This document shows positions 27,830 to 37,599 of a DNA stretch of 64,000 nt, one piece after another (the first letter of the stretch is position 1; the number at the start of each line of letters is the position of its first letter). Origin of the DNA: Dysgonomonas mossii (GTDB lineage: Bacteria; Bacteroidota; Bacteroidia; Bacteroidales; Dysgonomonadaceae); the NCBI RefSeq assembly GCF_004569505.1, contig NZ_SPPK01000007.1, positions 68,827-132,826 of the forward strand, read 5' to 3'. The translations under genes and the position numbers were made by a program. Under the pieces are notes generated by a model, which was given only the letters and a program-made list of their open reading frames with translations, did no database searches and had not been told where the DNA came from.

Positions 27830-30457
27830 TTAAATATTAACCTCCAACAACGGGCTGTTCCATCCTTTAATATCCAATTTTATATTATTGTTACTAATAG
27901 TGCCTTTATTTACCTTACATTCCAGGATTTTTTTTTGTCCGGGTAATATACTTATATAATTGTCGGACCAGAAAGCAGGGGTAATCATCTCTCCTCTGTT
28001 ATCCTTTAATTTCAGATTTACCATAAATGCTATTTTATCTGATGGATTCTTTATCTCTACAGTATAAATTATATTATCCTGCTCTTCTGACTTGTTTGTC
28101 TGAATATCTAACTCAACTGTTTTTAAAGTAGATAAACTCTTGAAATCCGCATAACTTTTAGCAGGAGTATGCACCCAGTCGGTTTTATCCCACATATATT
28201 CATCTGGCTTAGAAGATAGGCAATAGAAATTATCAGCGACCACCTCACCTTGCTGATTCAATATTTCTAAAGCAAGAAATACATTTTCTTTTAGAGGGGC
28301 TAGTTGTAAAATATTGACAGATGTATTTATTCTGATATCTAATGGTATTTCTTTTTTCTCTTTAACGGTAGAGTTTATATCAAACACCTGTACAATAGCC
28401 TTGTAACCGCTTATATCTTTTAGCTGTTCATTAACGGCATATATACTATTATTTCCATAATTATAGATTAGCTGAAGCGCTAGATTCGCTTTCTTCACAG
28501 AATAATAAGCAGCCGTAGGCACTTTGTAATAATCGTACATTTGCCAATACAAAGATGGCCATGCTGAGTTTAGCATCCATTGAACAATGCCCGTGGTTTT
28601 GCCTATATTTACTCTAAATGCTTCAAACATAGCTCGAGTGCCATCGTAATTGACAAGATCAGCCTTCATCAGATAATCTTCCAGATTTTTAGCCTGTCCG
28701 TATTTATTATTTATTACAGTTGTGAGTTCTTTCAACGAGTTCATTGCTGCAGTAGAGGTCGTACAATGGAAATTCCAAGTATCATTTAACGGCCACAATT
28801 TATCTTCGGGTATAAATTTTTTAATCGATTCTAAAACGGGAAGTTGTGCTCCTATTCCTGTTTCAGTATTGTAGCCAAATGCACCACCATAAAGAGTATC
28901 AATATACCAATAGTTTGGTCCCACATATTCATAAGGTCCTGCCATTTTAGTTCCTGTTTTTCCAGACAGTTCGCTTGTTCTTTCTTTTGCTGCACCTACA
29001 TAGATTCTGTTATCTGATTCTTTCAAGAATGCTAAATATTTTTCTTCCAATTTTGGTATCGGAAGCATATCGCTTCCCGGCATCCAAGATATAATACTCG
29101 GATGATTACGCAACCATAGTACTTGTGTGGCGAATGATTGTGCTATAAGGTCAATTTCTTTATCAGTGAGCATGCAACCATACATTTCATCACATGGTTT
29201 TCCATAATATGCCTCCCACTCCCATTGGCAACTCCAACCTACAACAGCCATTATTCCGTATTTATCACACAAATCATATATATTAGAGCTTGTACCCCAA
29301 AAACTTTCGAAGCGAATCATGTTCATATTCATATCTTTGACATACTGCACCTGTATTTCGTTGCTCTCAGGAGTATCGCGCAGGAATATATCATCTGTCC
29401 ATCCGGCTGCTTTTAGCAAAACGTTCTTTCCGTTTAGTTTAAAACCTCTATATCCTTCTTTTGTCAGATAAGATTCTATTTGACGTATACCAAAGGTTAT
29501 ATCTTCTCTGTCTGATACAGTATTATCTGTTTTAAATTTTAAGTCCAGATTGTAAAGTTCGGGGCTACCCATATTATTGCACCACCAAAGTCGAGGATTT
29601 TTGATGTGTAATATTGCCGCCTCAACCGATGTTATCTTTACTTTTTTCTTTTCGTAAGGAGCCAAAGTAACCGAATAAGAAAATTCTTTCGATTCTATTT
29701 CTCCCACCAAATCTCCTGAAATTTCCTGATCTGTAAGATTTTCAACTTCAGTTTCTATTGTAAGCCACGCTTCCTCTAACGTTTCAGTATTTACTTCAGG
29801 TTTCACATATGTATTATTCAATCTTACATTACCTGTTATAGATAAATATACATCTCTGTATATTCCCATACTTTCGTCAGCCGGGCGAGGATTCCAATCG
29901 GCAAATCCTGTATTAGGATCTCCGGGGCGGGCTCTAAAAACTTCTACAGCTAAAACATTATTATCTGATTTTACATGTGGGGTTACATCAAAAGAGAAAT
30001 GACGGTATGTTCCATATATAGAATCTTTTGAGGCTATTAATTCTCCATTCAACCAAATATTTGCATAATATGATATTCCATCGAAACAAAGAGATACATG
30101 CTGATTATTATTCAACTCAGGCAATGCAAATTCATTACGATACCAGAACGCTTTATCAAACTGGGTTTTATCTATATCTTTAATATTTGTTCCTACAAAA
30201 ATATCAGGAAAAACTCCATTTGCAGTAAGAACACCCATCACCGTAGATGGAACTGTTGCTCTATACCAATTCTCTATCGACTGTTGAGAACTAGATACAA
30301 AGTCTCCTTTACCTTCTATGCTATCAGACAATTGAATGTACCAATTGGTAGCTAGATTAATTTTTTGATGTATATTCTCCTCTTGTTCACGGCAAGAATT
30401 TACCGAAAAAAGAAGACATAGTAATATAAATACTGATAATAGTTTTTTGTAAATCAT
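27830..30457 (-). CDS. GH2 exo-beta-D-glucosaminidase-type lipoprotein
   Basis: 875 residues from the ATG at 30457, chosen because it gives a lipoprotein signal (MIYKKLLSVFILLCLLFSVN then SC); the open frame extends 32 residues further upstream without a signal. Domains of glycoside hydrolase family 2: sugar-binding jelly roll (about 30-220, with TVPSTVMGVLTANGVFPDIF), Ig-like domain, TIM barrel (about 340-640). The putative acid residue is Asp463 in MPGSDMLPIP and the putative nucleophile is Glu532 in GYNTETGIGAQLP. This GSD and NTETG arrangement is that of CsxA-type exo-beta-D-glucosaminidases, not the usual NE of beta-galactosidases. It would release D-glucosamine from the non-reducing end of chitosan-like oligosaccharides. 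It follows the SusD-like gene of an ECF-regulated locus. A beta-mannosidase is a less likely alternative. Confidence 0.85.
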   Translation of the reverse strand: MIYKKLLSVFILLCLLFSVNSCREQEENIHQKINLATNWYIQLSDSIEGKGDFVSSSQQSIENWYRATVPSTVMGVLTANGVFPDIFVGTNIKDIDKTQFDKAFWYRNEFALPELNNNQHVSLCFDGISYYANIWLNGELIASKDSIYGTYRHFSFDVTPHVKSDNNVLAVEVFRARPGDPNTGFADWNPRPADESMGIYRDVYLSITGNVRLNNTYVKPEVNTETLEEAWLTIETEVENLTDQEISGDLVGEIESKEFSYSVTLAPYEKKKVKITSVEAAILHIKNPRLWWCNNMGSPELYNLDLKFKTDNTVSDREDITFGIRQIESYLTKEGYRGFKLNGKNVLLKAAGWTDDIFLRDTPESNEIQVQYVKDMNMNMIRFESFWGTSSNIYDLCDKYGIMAVVGWSCQWEWEAYYGKPCDEMYGCMLTDKEIDLIAQSFATQVLWLRNHPSIISWMPGSDMLPIPKLEEKYLAFLKESDNRIYVGAAKERTSELSGKTGTKMAGPYEYVGPNYWYIDTLYGGAFGYNTETGIGAQLPVLESIKKFIPEDKLWPLNDTWNFHCTTSTAAMNSLKELTTVINNKYGQAKNLEDYLMKADLVNYDGTRAMFEAFRVNIGKTTGIVQWMLNSAWPSLYWQMYDYYKVPTAAYYSVKKANLALQLIYNYGNNSIYAVNEQLKDISGYKAIVQVFDINSTVKEKKEIPLDIRINTSVNILQLAPLKENVFLALEILNQQGEVVADNFYCLSSKPDEYMWDKTDWVHTPAKSYADFKSLSTLKTVELDIQTNKSEEQDNIIYTVEIKNPSDKIAFMVNLKLKDNRGEMITPAFWSDNYISILPGQKKILECKVNKGTISNNNIKLDIKGWNSPLLEVNI

Positions 30458-30548
30458 GGCATTTGACTTGAGTAATTTATCTGTTTTTCTTAGTAGATGA
30501 AAATATACAGAAAATTGTAGACATGGAGAAAGATACAGGGCTAAATAA

Positions 30549-30572
30549 CTCAATCTACTCCTACAGATTGAG
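30549..30572. repeat. Inverted repeat between the SusD-like and GH2 genes
   Basis: CTCAATCT (30549-30556) and AGATTGAG (30565-30572) form an 8-bp stem with an 8-base loop. TTTTCTCC follows on the plus strand. In the leftward transcript it would be a leader hairpin for the GH2 mRNA, about 95 bases before the start codon. Confidence 0.5.
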
Positions 30573-30595
30573 TTTTCTCCAATATACTATAGAAT

Positions 30596-30634
30596 TTAGA
30601 AAAGCGGGAGAATACGAGTCTGTTCTCCCGCTTT
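30596..30634 (-). terminator. Terminator or attenuator after the SusD-like gene
   Basis: AAAGCGGGAGAA (30634-30623, minus strand) pairs perfectly with TTCTCCCGCTTT (30612-30601) over a 10-base loop, followed by TCTAAATTC. The uridine tract is short. It could reduce, rather than stop, transcription into the GH2 gene. Confidence 0.65.
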
Positions 30635-30656
30635 AGTTATAAAGAACTAAAATTTA

Positions 30657-32258
30657 TTAATTAGATGTACAATAGTTACTTTTCTTGGTAGCCCACCATA
30701 TAGGAGAAGAGGTTTTATCTCCACCTGTAAGCTGAGCAACTCCGGCTTCATATTTAGATTTATTATTCAGAGCCTCGCTTTGTGGATAAACCATTCGAGA
30801 TATAAAGTTTGATGGGTTTTTGATATTTCCATCGTTTGGATATGTTCCTGCACCCGGATCTCTATATTCTGGAATATCCATTGCCGGTAAGTTGAGACGA
30901 CGCTTATCATTCCATGATTCTCTCGACAAATCTATATAATGCGATATATACTTCTGAGTGATTATTTTTTCCAATTTTGTATTACCATTTCCTGAAGCAT
31001 CGTCATACTTTGCAGAAGTACCAAAAAGATTTTGGTCATTAGAAGCTAAATAATCAACAGCCTGGCTATCTGATAAGCTCCATTTTGCAAAAGAAGCCTT
31101 CACTCCTTTCTCATACCAATCTTTAGCACTTCCTGCACCTGTTACAAAACCTCTTTCTACAGCTTCAGCCATAAGGAAACAAGCCTCTGAGTATAGGAAT
31201 AAATCTGTCTTGCGATTATCATTCGGAATAATCCATGTACGACTCATTGCTGATACTCTATTTCGCTCACCAGCCGGTTCTGTTTGTATTCCGGCTTTTA
31301 GTCCCGCCCAAGTGTTTGTTTCAGGACTAGGATCAAAATAACGTTCACCTCTAGGATCTACTTTTTCTGGATGTATAGCCGCAGTTCCGGCATAAGCCAT
31401 GCCTCCAATGCCTGTTAATATTTTCTCCATAGTTTTCATCATCACCTGACGATCCGACCAACCAACCTGATACATATAATAAACATATTGCTGTCCCCAA
31501 ACTCCACTTACTCCGGGGAGAGCGGCATCATCGCCCGAAATCATAATACCTCCATCCGCATTGTATGCAGCCTGAGCCTGAGTCTTACATAATTCAGGAT
31601 TAATCTCTGACATTTTTATAGCAAGGCGTAACCGTAATGTATTCGCAAAACGTTTCCATTTAGCTATATTTCCATAATATATCTGATCTTCTACTGTGAG
31701 GAAATCTTTAGATGAATCAAACAATTTTACAGATTCATCAAGTTCCTTGAAGAAGAATTCATACTGTTTATCTAAAGACTCATAATCAGGGTTTGTATCT
31801 TCCGGTGATTTAGGGAAAGGAGCCGGTCCATAAAAATCGGTAAATTGTGATTGCATATACACACGCCAGATACGACCTAAAGCGAGTGAATTTTGACGTC
31901 CTTCGTATTTCTGAGCATTAGCAATTACGATATTCAATGAAGCAAACCAGTCTGTATAGTAATTATTCCAATAAAGAGATAGCCAACCATCGTTAGGAGT
32001 CCAGACTCTGGCTGTACTATTTCCGCCAACATATTGAGCAAAAACATCCATCCCTAGTGCCTTGATACGCTGCTGTACATCTGCATCATAGAATACCCCT
32101 CCGTTACGTAAAGCTTTACCCAGGTTACCTTTGTCAAAGTCATACATATTCTCAGTGGCATCATTCGGATTCTCATTGATTGAATCAAAATTGGTACATG
32201 CTGTTCCCAGTAACCCTATCCCCAACAGGCATGCAAATATTATCTTTTTTGTTTTCAT
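30657..32258 (-). CDS. SusD-like surface glycan-binding lipoprotein (SusD-like_2 type)
   Basis: 533 residues with a lipoprotein signal (LLGTAC lipobox) followed by TNFDSINENPNDATE, the standard opening of SusD-like_2 proteins. TPR-like helical segments include LFLYSEACFLMAEAVERGF and DLSRESWNDKRRLNLPAMDI near the end. It lies 20 bases after the STN-type SusC and would be its surface lid and ligand-binding partner. Confidence 0.93.
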   Translation of the reverse strand: MKTKKIIFACLLGIGLLGTACTNFDSINENPNDATENMYDFDKGNLGKALRNGGVFYDADVQQRIKALGMDVFAQYVGGNSTARVWTPNDGWLSLYWNNYYTDWFASLNIVIANAQKYEGRQNSLALGRIWRVYMQSQFTDFYGPAPFPKSPEDTNPDYESLDKQYEFFFKELDESVKLFDSSKDFLTVEDQIYYGNIAKWKRFANTLRLRLAIKMSEINPELCKTQAQAAYNADGGIMISGDDAALPGVSGVWGQQYVYYMYQVGWSDRQVMMKTMEKILTGIGGMAYAGTAAIHPEKVDPRGERYFDPSPETNTWAGLKAGIQTEPAGERNRVSAMSRTWIIPNDNRKTDLFLYSEACFLMAEAVERGFVTGAGSAKDWYEKGVKASFAKWSLSDSQAVDYLASNDQNLFGTSAKYDDASGNGNTKLEKIITQKYISHYIDLSRESWNDKRRLNLPAMDIPEYRDPGAGTYPNDGNIKNPSNFISRMVYPQSEALNNKSKYEAGVAQLTGGDKTSSPIWWATKKSNYCTSN

Positions 32259-32278
32259 TTGTCTGTAATTTTTAAGAT

Positions 32279-35200
32279 TTAGAATGTTACATTAAGGTTA
32301 AATCCATAGCTGCTCATTGTAGGCATAGAACCAAATTCGATACCCTGTGCATTACTTGTGCTATATCCGGATTCTGGATCAAAACCTTTAGTTTTACTGT
32401 AAATCATCCATAGATTCCTTCCTACCAAACTAAGCTTAATCTTTTGGAATGGAGTTTTTGATAACATCTTTCTAGGGAACGAATATCCAAGACTCATTTC
32501 TCTCAAACGTATATTTGTAGCATCATATATCCATGGTTCTGTGCCGGTAGCCAATTGTGCCCAATATTTCTCTGCAGTGGTCTCAATTGCGTTTACCTGA
32601 CCCGAAGCAGTCACTCCGGCAACAACCATTTTATCACGTCCACTTTCTGTCATTTTCAGAGTTCCTGCGCCGGTTCCCGATTGAATTGATCCCATGAATA
32701 CATCTCCACCAAAGCGACCATCGATCTGGAATGAGAAATCAAAATTTCTAAAGTGGAATGCATTAGAGATACCACCCATCCAATCGGGATTATAATTTCC
32801 TAATTTTACAAAATCAGAACCAAATGTAGGCAACCCGTTTTCATTTATAATAAGCTCACCTTTATCATTTCGGGCATATGCCTTCCCATAAATATCACCA
32901 TAAGTGCCCCCGGCTGCAGCTACAATCTTTATGCCTAAGCTTCCCAAAGAAGGGTCTTGTAATTCTTGAGTTTCAATACCATCAGCCAACTCTATAATTT
33001 TACTTTTATTCTTAGAGTAGTTTAGTGTAATATCCCATGAGAAATCCTTAGTTTTCACAGGTGTACCTGTTAGTAAAATCTCCACGCCATTGTTTCTCAG
33101 CTTGCCGGCATTTACATATTTAAAAGAATATCCTGTTGATGCCGGTACATTCATTTTTAATATCTGATCTGTAGCATCTTTAGTATAATAAGCAAAATCT
33201 AACCCCAAACGGTTATTGAATGCTCTTAACTCTAAACCTGCTTCCCATGAAGTAATTGTTTCATTTTTCAAGTCAGGATTATTTAAGATATTCGATTTCT
33301 TACCATTCAATATCGTTTCTACCTGATCTGTTTCAGGATTATACACATATGTTGTTCCTAATGTCAAATAATCTAGTAATCGATATGGATCAGTATCATT
33401 CCCTACCTCTGCCCATGAAAGGCGCAATTTACCAAAGTCAATGAAACTTGGCTTGATATTCCATTTATTCAATGATTCGGTAAAGAGCCAGCTGGTACCT
33501 ACCGAAGGATAGAAATAAGAACGGTTGTCAGCACTTAAAGCAGAAGACCAGTCGTTACGAGCAGTTACATCCAAGTATAAAGTATTATCATAAGACAATG
33601 AAGCAGTAGCATACAAGGAGTTGATAGCTTTTTTAGTTAAGGCACTTCTCGCTGAAGACTTGCCGGCATTAGCCAATGTATGAAAATCAGGAATAATCAT
33701 TGGGCCTGTTTCTCCATAAATACCATCCGCGCGTCTATACATCAGATTACCTCCGGCTGTAGCTAACAATCCTACTTTTTCTGACAACTGCTTGTTGAAA
33801 GTCAATAATACATCTGCATTTGCTTCATAAGATGTTTCTTTGTTCATAATGTATTGTCCTTGAGCAAACCAATAAGGAAGCCCTGTTGCATCTCTCATTT
33901 CATATTGAGTAGAGAAGTAGTCAATTCCATAACGAGCTTGTATATTAAGCCAGTCAGTAAACTCATATTTCAAGGATCCAAATCCAAGAACACGATCCCT
34001 TCTATCTGAGTTGGTATCTTTATAAGCAGCCCAATAAGGATTTCGTATCAGCCCGCTATATTGATCTGTCCAAGAAACAGGCTTACCTGAAAGATCTGCG
34101 CTATTAGCCGGATTCTTTGTATTCTCTGGGAATTTATAATCAGGGTAACGATTCAAGTCACTAAAATGTACTGAACGTGGCATTAATAAATAATTACGGA
34201 AAATATTGTCCGGGTCTCCAGCCAGTTTTATACGGTTTTCTGTCTTCTGAGTATAATATGTTATTTTAGCATCAAAAGACAATTTGTCTGTTAAATCGGC
34301 TGTAGCACGAAGTGTTGCCGATGTTTTATTGAAAGAACTATTTGGAACAACACCTTTATTTCTAAGATTCATAACTCCAACACGTATAGAGTTTTTGTCG
34401 CTACTACTACTTAAATCTAAACTATTAGTCCAAGTTGTTCCAGTTCGAAGAAAATCCATCAAGTCATTATCTCCGGAAGAATAAGTTGTTGGATTTCCGG
34501 CTAAATCGGTGATTTGCGAACCATCCATTTTAGCCCCCCAGCTTCCTACCGAGTTCTGAACATATTTTCCATTTTCGCCTTGTCCGTATGTATTTTGATA
34601 TTTAGGCAGTTGCATTGGTCTTTCGAATGTCAAGTTTGAATTATATGAAATACCAATTCCTTTTTGATTTTTCCCTGTTTTAGTAGTTATCATTATAACA
34701 CCATTACCCGCACGTGACCCATAAAGAGCTGCTGCCGCAGGACCTTTTAGTACCGAAATCGATTCGATATCGTCAGGTGAGATATCTGCCATACTAGAAC
34801 CTTTATCTACACTATGATTGCCCCAAAAGTCGTCAGTACCACCAGTTGAGCTATCAATAGGTACACCGTCAACAACAACCAATGGCTGATTATTACCAGC
34901 AATAGAGTTTCCTCCACGTAGAACAATACGGCTAGACCCAGTAACACCTGTTCCTGACTGTTTTATCTGCAACCCGGCTACTTTTCCGGCTAAAGCATTT
35001 GCAACGTTAGCATCACGTGTTTCTGTTAATTGATCACCCTTTACTTCCTGCATAGCATATCCGAGTGATTTCTTATCACGTTTAATACCCAATGCCGTTA
35101 CAACAACTTCATCAAGCATCTTTGAGTCTTCTTTAAGAGTGAAATCGACTGTCTTCTGACCATTTAATGGAATCTCCTGAGAGAGATAACCTACAAAAGT

Positions 35201-35683
35201 GACAACTAATGTAGCATTTGCCGGAACCGTCAAGCTATAATCGCCATCTACCCCTGTCATCGTTCCATTTGTTATGCCTTTTTCTGACACGCTGGCACCA
35301 ATCAAAGGTTCTCCAGCCTCATCTAGAGCAATTCCTTTTACTGTAATTTTTTGAGTTTGTTGTGTTGTCTTGGGATCCTGATTAACGTCTTTCTTTTCAG
35401 AAAGGAGGATTTTCTTATCTCTTATTTCGTAAGAGATGTTTGTTCCAGAAAAAACTTTCTGCAACACTTGAGGCAAGTCTGTGTTTGTTACCTCAATGCT
35501 TACAATTCTATCTGTATTGACTACAGGCTGGCTATATGCAAAAGTATAACCTGTCTGTTCGGCAATTGTTGATAAAACTTTTTCCAGCTTCGCGTGCTGA
35601 AGATTCATAGTTACCTTTTGTGCAGACACTGTTATCGTCGTACACAGAAACATAACCAGAAAAGCTAAAATTACACGTTTCAT
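32279..35683 (-). CDS. SusC-type TonB-dependent receptor with signalling STN domain
   Basis: 1134 residues, longer than the other two SusC proteins because of an extra N-terminal STN domain (about residues 22-95: KVTMNLQHAKLEKVLSTIAE, then TDLPQVLQKVFSGTNISYE). A carboxypeptidase-D regulatory-like domain follows (GIALDEAGEPLIGASVSEKG, about 115-190), then the plug with PLVVVDGVPID and SRAGNGVIMITTKT, and the barrel ending GFNLNVTF. By family knowledge, STN contacts the periplasmic part of the FecR anti-sigma factor when ligand is bound, which switches on the ECF sigma. The matching FecR and sigma genes lie directly upstream, so the set is a complete trans-envelope signalling unit. Confidence 0.96.
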   Translation of the reverse strand: MKRVILAFLVMFLCTTITVSAQKVTMNLQHAKLEKVLSTIAEQTGYTFAYSQPVVNTDRIVSIEVTNTDLPQVLQKVFSGTNISYEIRDKKILLSEKKDVNQDPKTTQQTQKITVKGIALDEAGEPLIGASVSEKGITNGTMTGVDGDYSLTVPANATLVVTFVGYLSQEIPLNGQKTVDFTLKEDSKMLDEVVVTALGIKRDKKSLGYAMQEVKGDQLTETRDANVANALAGKVAGLQIKQSGTGVTGSSRIVLRGGNSIAGNNQPLVVVDGVPIDSSTGGTDDFWGNHSVDKGSSMADISPDDIESISVLKGPAAAALYGSRAGNGVIMITTKTGKNQKGIGISYNSNLTFERPMQLPKYQNTYGQGENGKYVQNSVGSWGAKMDGSQITDLAGNPTTYSSGDNDLMDFLRTGTTWTNSLDLSSSSDKNSIRVGVMNLRNKGVVPNSSFNKTSATLRATADLTDKLSFDAKITYYTQKTENRIKLAGDPDNIFRNYLLMPRSVHFSDLNRYPDYKFPENTKNPANSADLSGKPVSWTDQYSGLIRNPYWAAYKDTNSDRRDRVLGFGSLKYEFTDWLNIQARYGIDYFSTQYEMRDATGLPYWFAQGQYIMNKETSYEANADVLLTFNKQLSEKVGLLATAGGNLMYRRADGIYGETGPMIIPDFHTLANAGKSSARSALTKKAINSLYATASLSYDNTLYLDVTARNDWSSALSADNRSYFYPSVGTSWLFTESLNKWNIKPSFIDFGKLRLSWAEVGNDTDPYRLLDYLTLGTTYVYNPETDQVETILNGKKSNILNNPDLKNETITSWEAGLELRAFNNRLGLDFAYYTKDATDQILKMNVPASTGYSFKYVNAGKLRNNGVEILLTGTPVKTKDFSWDITLNYSKNKSKIIELADGIETQELQDPSLGSLGIKIVAAAGGTYGDIYGKAYARNDKGELIINENGLPTFGSDFVKLGNYNPDWMGGISNAFHFRNFDFSFQIDGRFGGDVFMGSIQSGTGAGTLKMTESGRDKMVVAGVTASGQVNAIETTAEKYWAQLATGTEPWIYDATNIRLREMSLGYSFPRKMLSKTPFQKIKLSLVGRNLWMIYSKTKGFDPESGYSTSNAQGIEFGSMPTMSSYGFNLNVTF

Positions 35684-35796
35684 AGTTTACATTTTTTAAG
35701 GTTAAAAAATAGGTCCTTTACATAATAGACCCACAAGGATAAAAAAAGTATGACTAGGAAGTGTATTTTTTTTATAATTTTATTTTAGTAGAGCTA

Positions 35797-36780
35797 TTAC
35801 ATACTGACAATCACCGTATTTCCGTCAAGAGTAAATTTTACAGGAGAGATCTTTTCTAGGTCTTTTAAAATTTTTTCTAATGATACGTTCTCCGAAACAA
35901 TGGTATATGAGTAAATATAAGCTCGCCTGTCTTCTACTGTAAAAGAAACATTATACCAACGTTCGAGATCTGCAATAACATCTTTTAGAGGTGTATCTTT
36001 AAATGCGAGAATATCTTTTTTCCATAACGAAACAAAACCTGTATCTTCATTTTTCGTAATTCTACATTCTCCTGTTTTTCGATCATAAGCAAGTTTTTCT
36101 CCCGGTTTTATATAATATTGTCCTTTTGTAAAAGGAATAAGACTTATATTACCATTATCCAAAGCTAAATATATTAGGTTACTGGTAGAATATGCCTTAA
36201 CATTGAACTCTGTACCATAAACCTTTACCATATCATCATCTATTTGTACAATAAAAGGTCTGTCGGGGTTTTTATCTACTGTAAAATAGGCTTCTCCGTT
36301 CAAAAAAACTTTTCTGTCAAACAAACTAAATTTTTTAGGGTAACGCAAATGAGTATCCGAATTCAGATAAGCTTTTGTACCATCCTGAAACATAACCTGT
36401 AACCGCTCACCTTTAGGTACATATACATCAACATACTCTGTTTTACCAAAAAGATCTACTTTTTTATTAACCTGCCACCCCAATCCAAGCAACAAAATAA
36501 ATGGTATGACAATAGCAGCTGCTCGGTACATTGTACGACGCAGTTTTCGTCGCCTTTCCCTGGCAAGTATTTCATTAAACATTTTATCTGATGGAATTTC
36601 ATGATCAACAAAAAGCTCTTCATAGCCTTCTTTTGCATTAAAAGAACGCATATCCATCTCATGAGACAGATACATTTGTCCTTCCTCGGTAGCAAACCAT
36701 TCTACTACCGTTGCAGTTTCCTCGAGTGTTGCAATACCATCAACAACTTTTCTGATCGTTTCTTCAGATGGTCTTTCCAT
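35797..36780 (-). CDS. FecR-type anti-sigma factor
   Basis: 327 residues. A cytoplasmic N-terminal part (about 1-80) would hold the sigma factor; one membrane helix follows (about 83-103, AAAIVIPFILLLGLGW); then the periplasmic FecR domain (YVDVYVPKGERLQVMFQDGT and YLNSDTHLRYPKKF) and a C-terminal DUF4974-type region (FKDTPLKDVIADLERWY). It transmits the signal from the STN domain of the adjacent SusC to the ECF sigma factor, whose gene lies 60 bases upstream in the transcript. Confidence 0.94.
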   Translation of the reverse strand: MERPSEETIRKVVDGIATLEETATVVEWFATEEGQMYLSHEMDMRSFNAKEGYEELFVDHEIPSDKMFNEILARERRRKLRRTMYRAAAIVIPFILLLGLGWQVNKKVDLFGKTEYVDVYVPKGERLQVMFQDGTKAYLNSDTHLRYPKKFSLFDRKVFLNGEAYFTVDKNPDRPFIVQIDDDMVKVYGTEFNVKAYSTSNLIYLALDNGNISLIPFTKGQYYIKPGEKLAYDRKTGECRITKNEDTGFVSLWKKDILAFKDTPLKDVIADLERWYNVSFTVEDRRAYIYSYTIVSENVSLEKILKDLEKISPVKFTLDGNTVIVSM

Positions 36781-36840
36781 TTTTAATACGAATTATAATA
36801 TAGTATGTTAGTATTTTCATATATTATTGACACACATAGC

Positions 36841-37440
36841 CTATAAAAGAATGATAAATAAAATACTTATTAACATTTTTCCTAAGTGGGCTCTTAAAAG
36901 TTTAATTGACTGCGCATAGTGAGTCTTTACCGTATGGATAGAAATTTGCATTTTATCAGCAATTTCTTGATTCGATAAATCGCCTTCCATTTTTAATAAA
37001 CAAACTTGTCTTTTCTGTAGAGGCAACATCTCCAATGCTTTTCTGAAAAGCATCATTAATTCTTTTTGCTCAATAATATCGAATAGATTATCCTCGTAAG
37101 ATTCTACAGATAAAGCTAACTCATAATTCTTTTTTATAGCAGTATTATTATCTCTGATCTGGTTTAGTATATAGTTTTTCGTTATGGTATAAAGAAAATT
37201 CTTTAGGCTGACTTTAATCTTAATATCCTTACGAAATTCCCATAATTTAGAAAAAACATGCTGAATGGCATCCTCCGACATATCTCTATCTTTAAGATAT
37301 GTATAAGCTAATAGATACAATTGTTTATGATATCTATTATATACGATAGTAAAAGCCTCCTTATTGCTTTTCTGTATCAAAAAGAATAAGTCAGAATCGT
37401 CCATCTGTTGATCTATACGCGCATGTAGTTTTAGAGACAT
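36841..37440 (-). CDS. ECF-type RNA polymerase sigma factor
   Basis: 199 residues. Region 2 is visible as EAFTIVYNRYHKQLYLLAYT and IQHVFSKLWEFRKDI; region 4 is LPLQKRQVCLLKMEGDLSNQ with the helix-turn-helix EIADKMQISIHTVKTHYAQS. The size and neighbour are those of the FecI-like sigma-70 family of Bacteroidetes. It should drive the SusC-SusD-GH2 genes downstream once released by FecR. An internal ATG at residue 13 is an alternative start. A hydrophobic tail (MLISILFIILL) closes the protein, which is unusual but not unique. Confidence 0.94.
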   Translation of the reverse strand: MSLKLHARIDQQMDDSDLFFLIQKSNKEAFTIVYNRYHKQLYLLAYTYLKDRDMSEDAIQHVFSKLWEFRKDIKIKVSLKNFLYTITKNYILNQIRDNNTAIKKNYELALSVESYEDNLFDIIEQKELMMLFRKALEMLPLQKRQVCLLKMEGDLSNQEIADKMQISIHTVKTHYAQSIKLLRAHLGKMLISILFIILL

Positions 37441-37465
37441 ACTGAATTAAGAAAGGTTAACGATA

Positions 37466-37498
37466 CAAATCTACTAATTTTATATATTCAAGACCAAA
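37466..37498 (-). promoter_or_regulatory. Promoter of the ECF sigma gene
   Basis: On the minus strand TTTG (37498-37495) and TAGATTTG (37473-37466) are 21 bases apart, a near-consensus Bacteroidetes housekeeping promoter 26 bases before the sigma start. Confidence 0.6.
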
Positions 37499-37546
37499 AA
37501 GCTCAATAGCTTTTGGCTGAAAGTTTCTATAATTGATCTTTTTATC

Positions 37547-37554
37547 TAAATTTG
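37547..37554 (+). promoter_or_regulatory. -7 promoter element of the TPR lipoprotein gene
   Basis: TAAATTTG matches TAnnTTTG and lies 46 bases before the ATG at 37600. It overlaps the TTG codon at 37552 that would begin a longer reading frame, which argues against that start. Confidence 0.55.
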
Positions 37555-37599
37555 CAAAAGAAGCCGCTTAAAACTGTATCAACACTTTATTTATTTAAA

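Noticed and set aside
37552..37599. TTG start of the TPR protein
   Set aside because: The codon lies inside the TAAATTTG -7 element, and the ATG at 37600 gives a lipoprotein-like signal.
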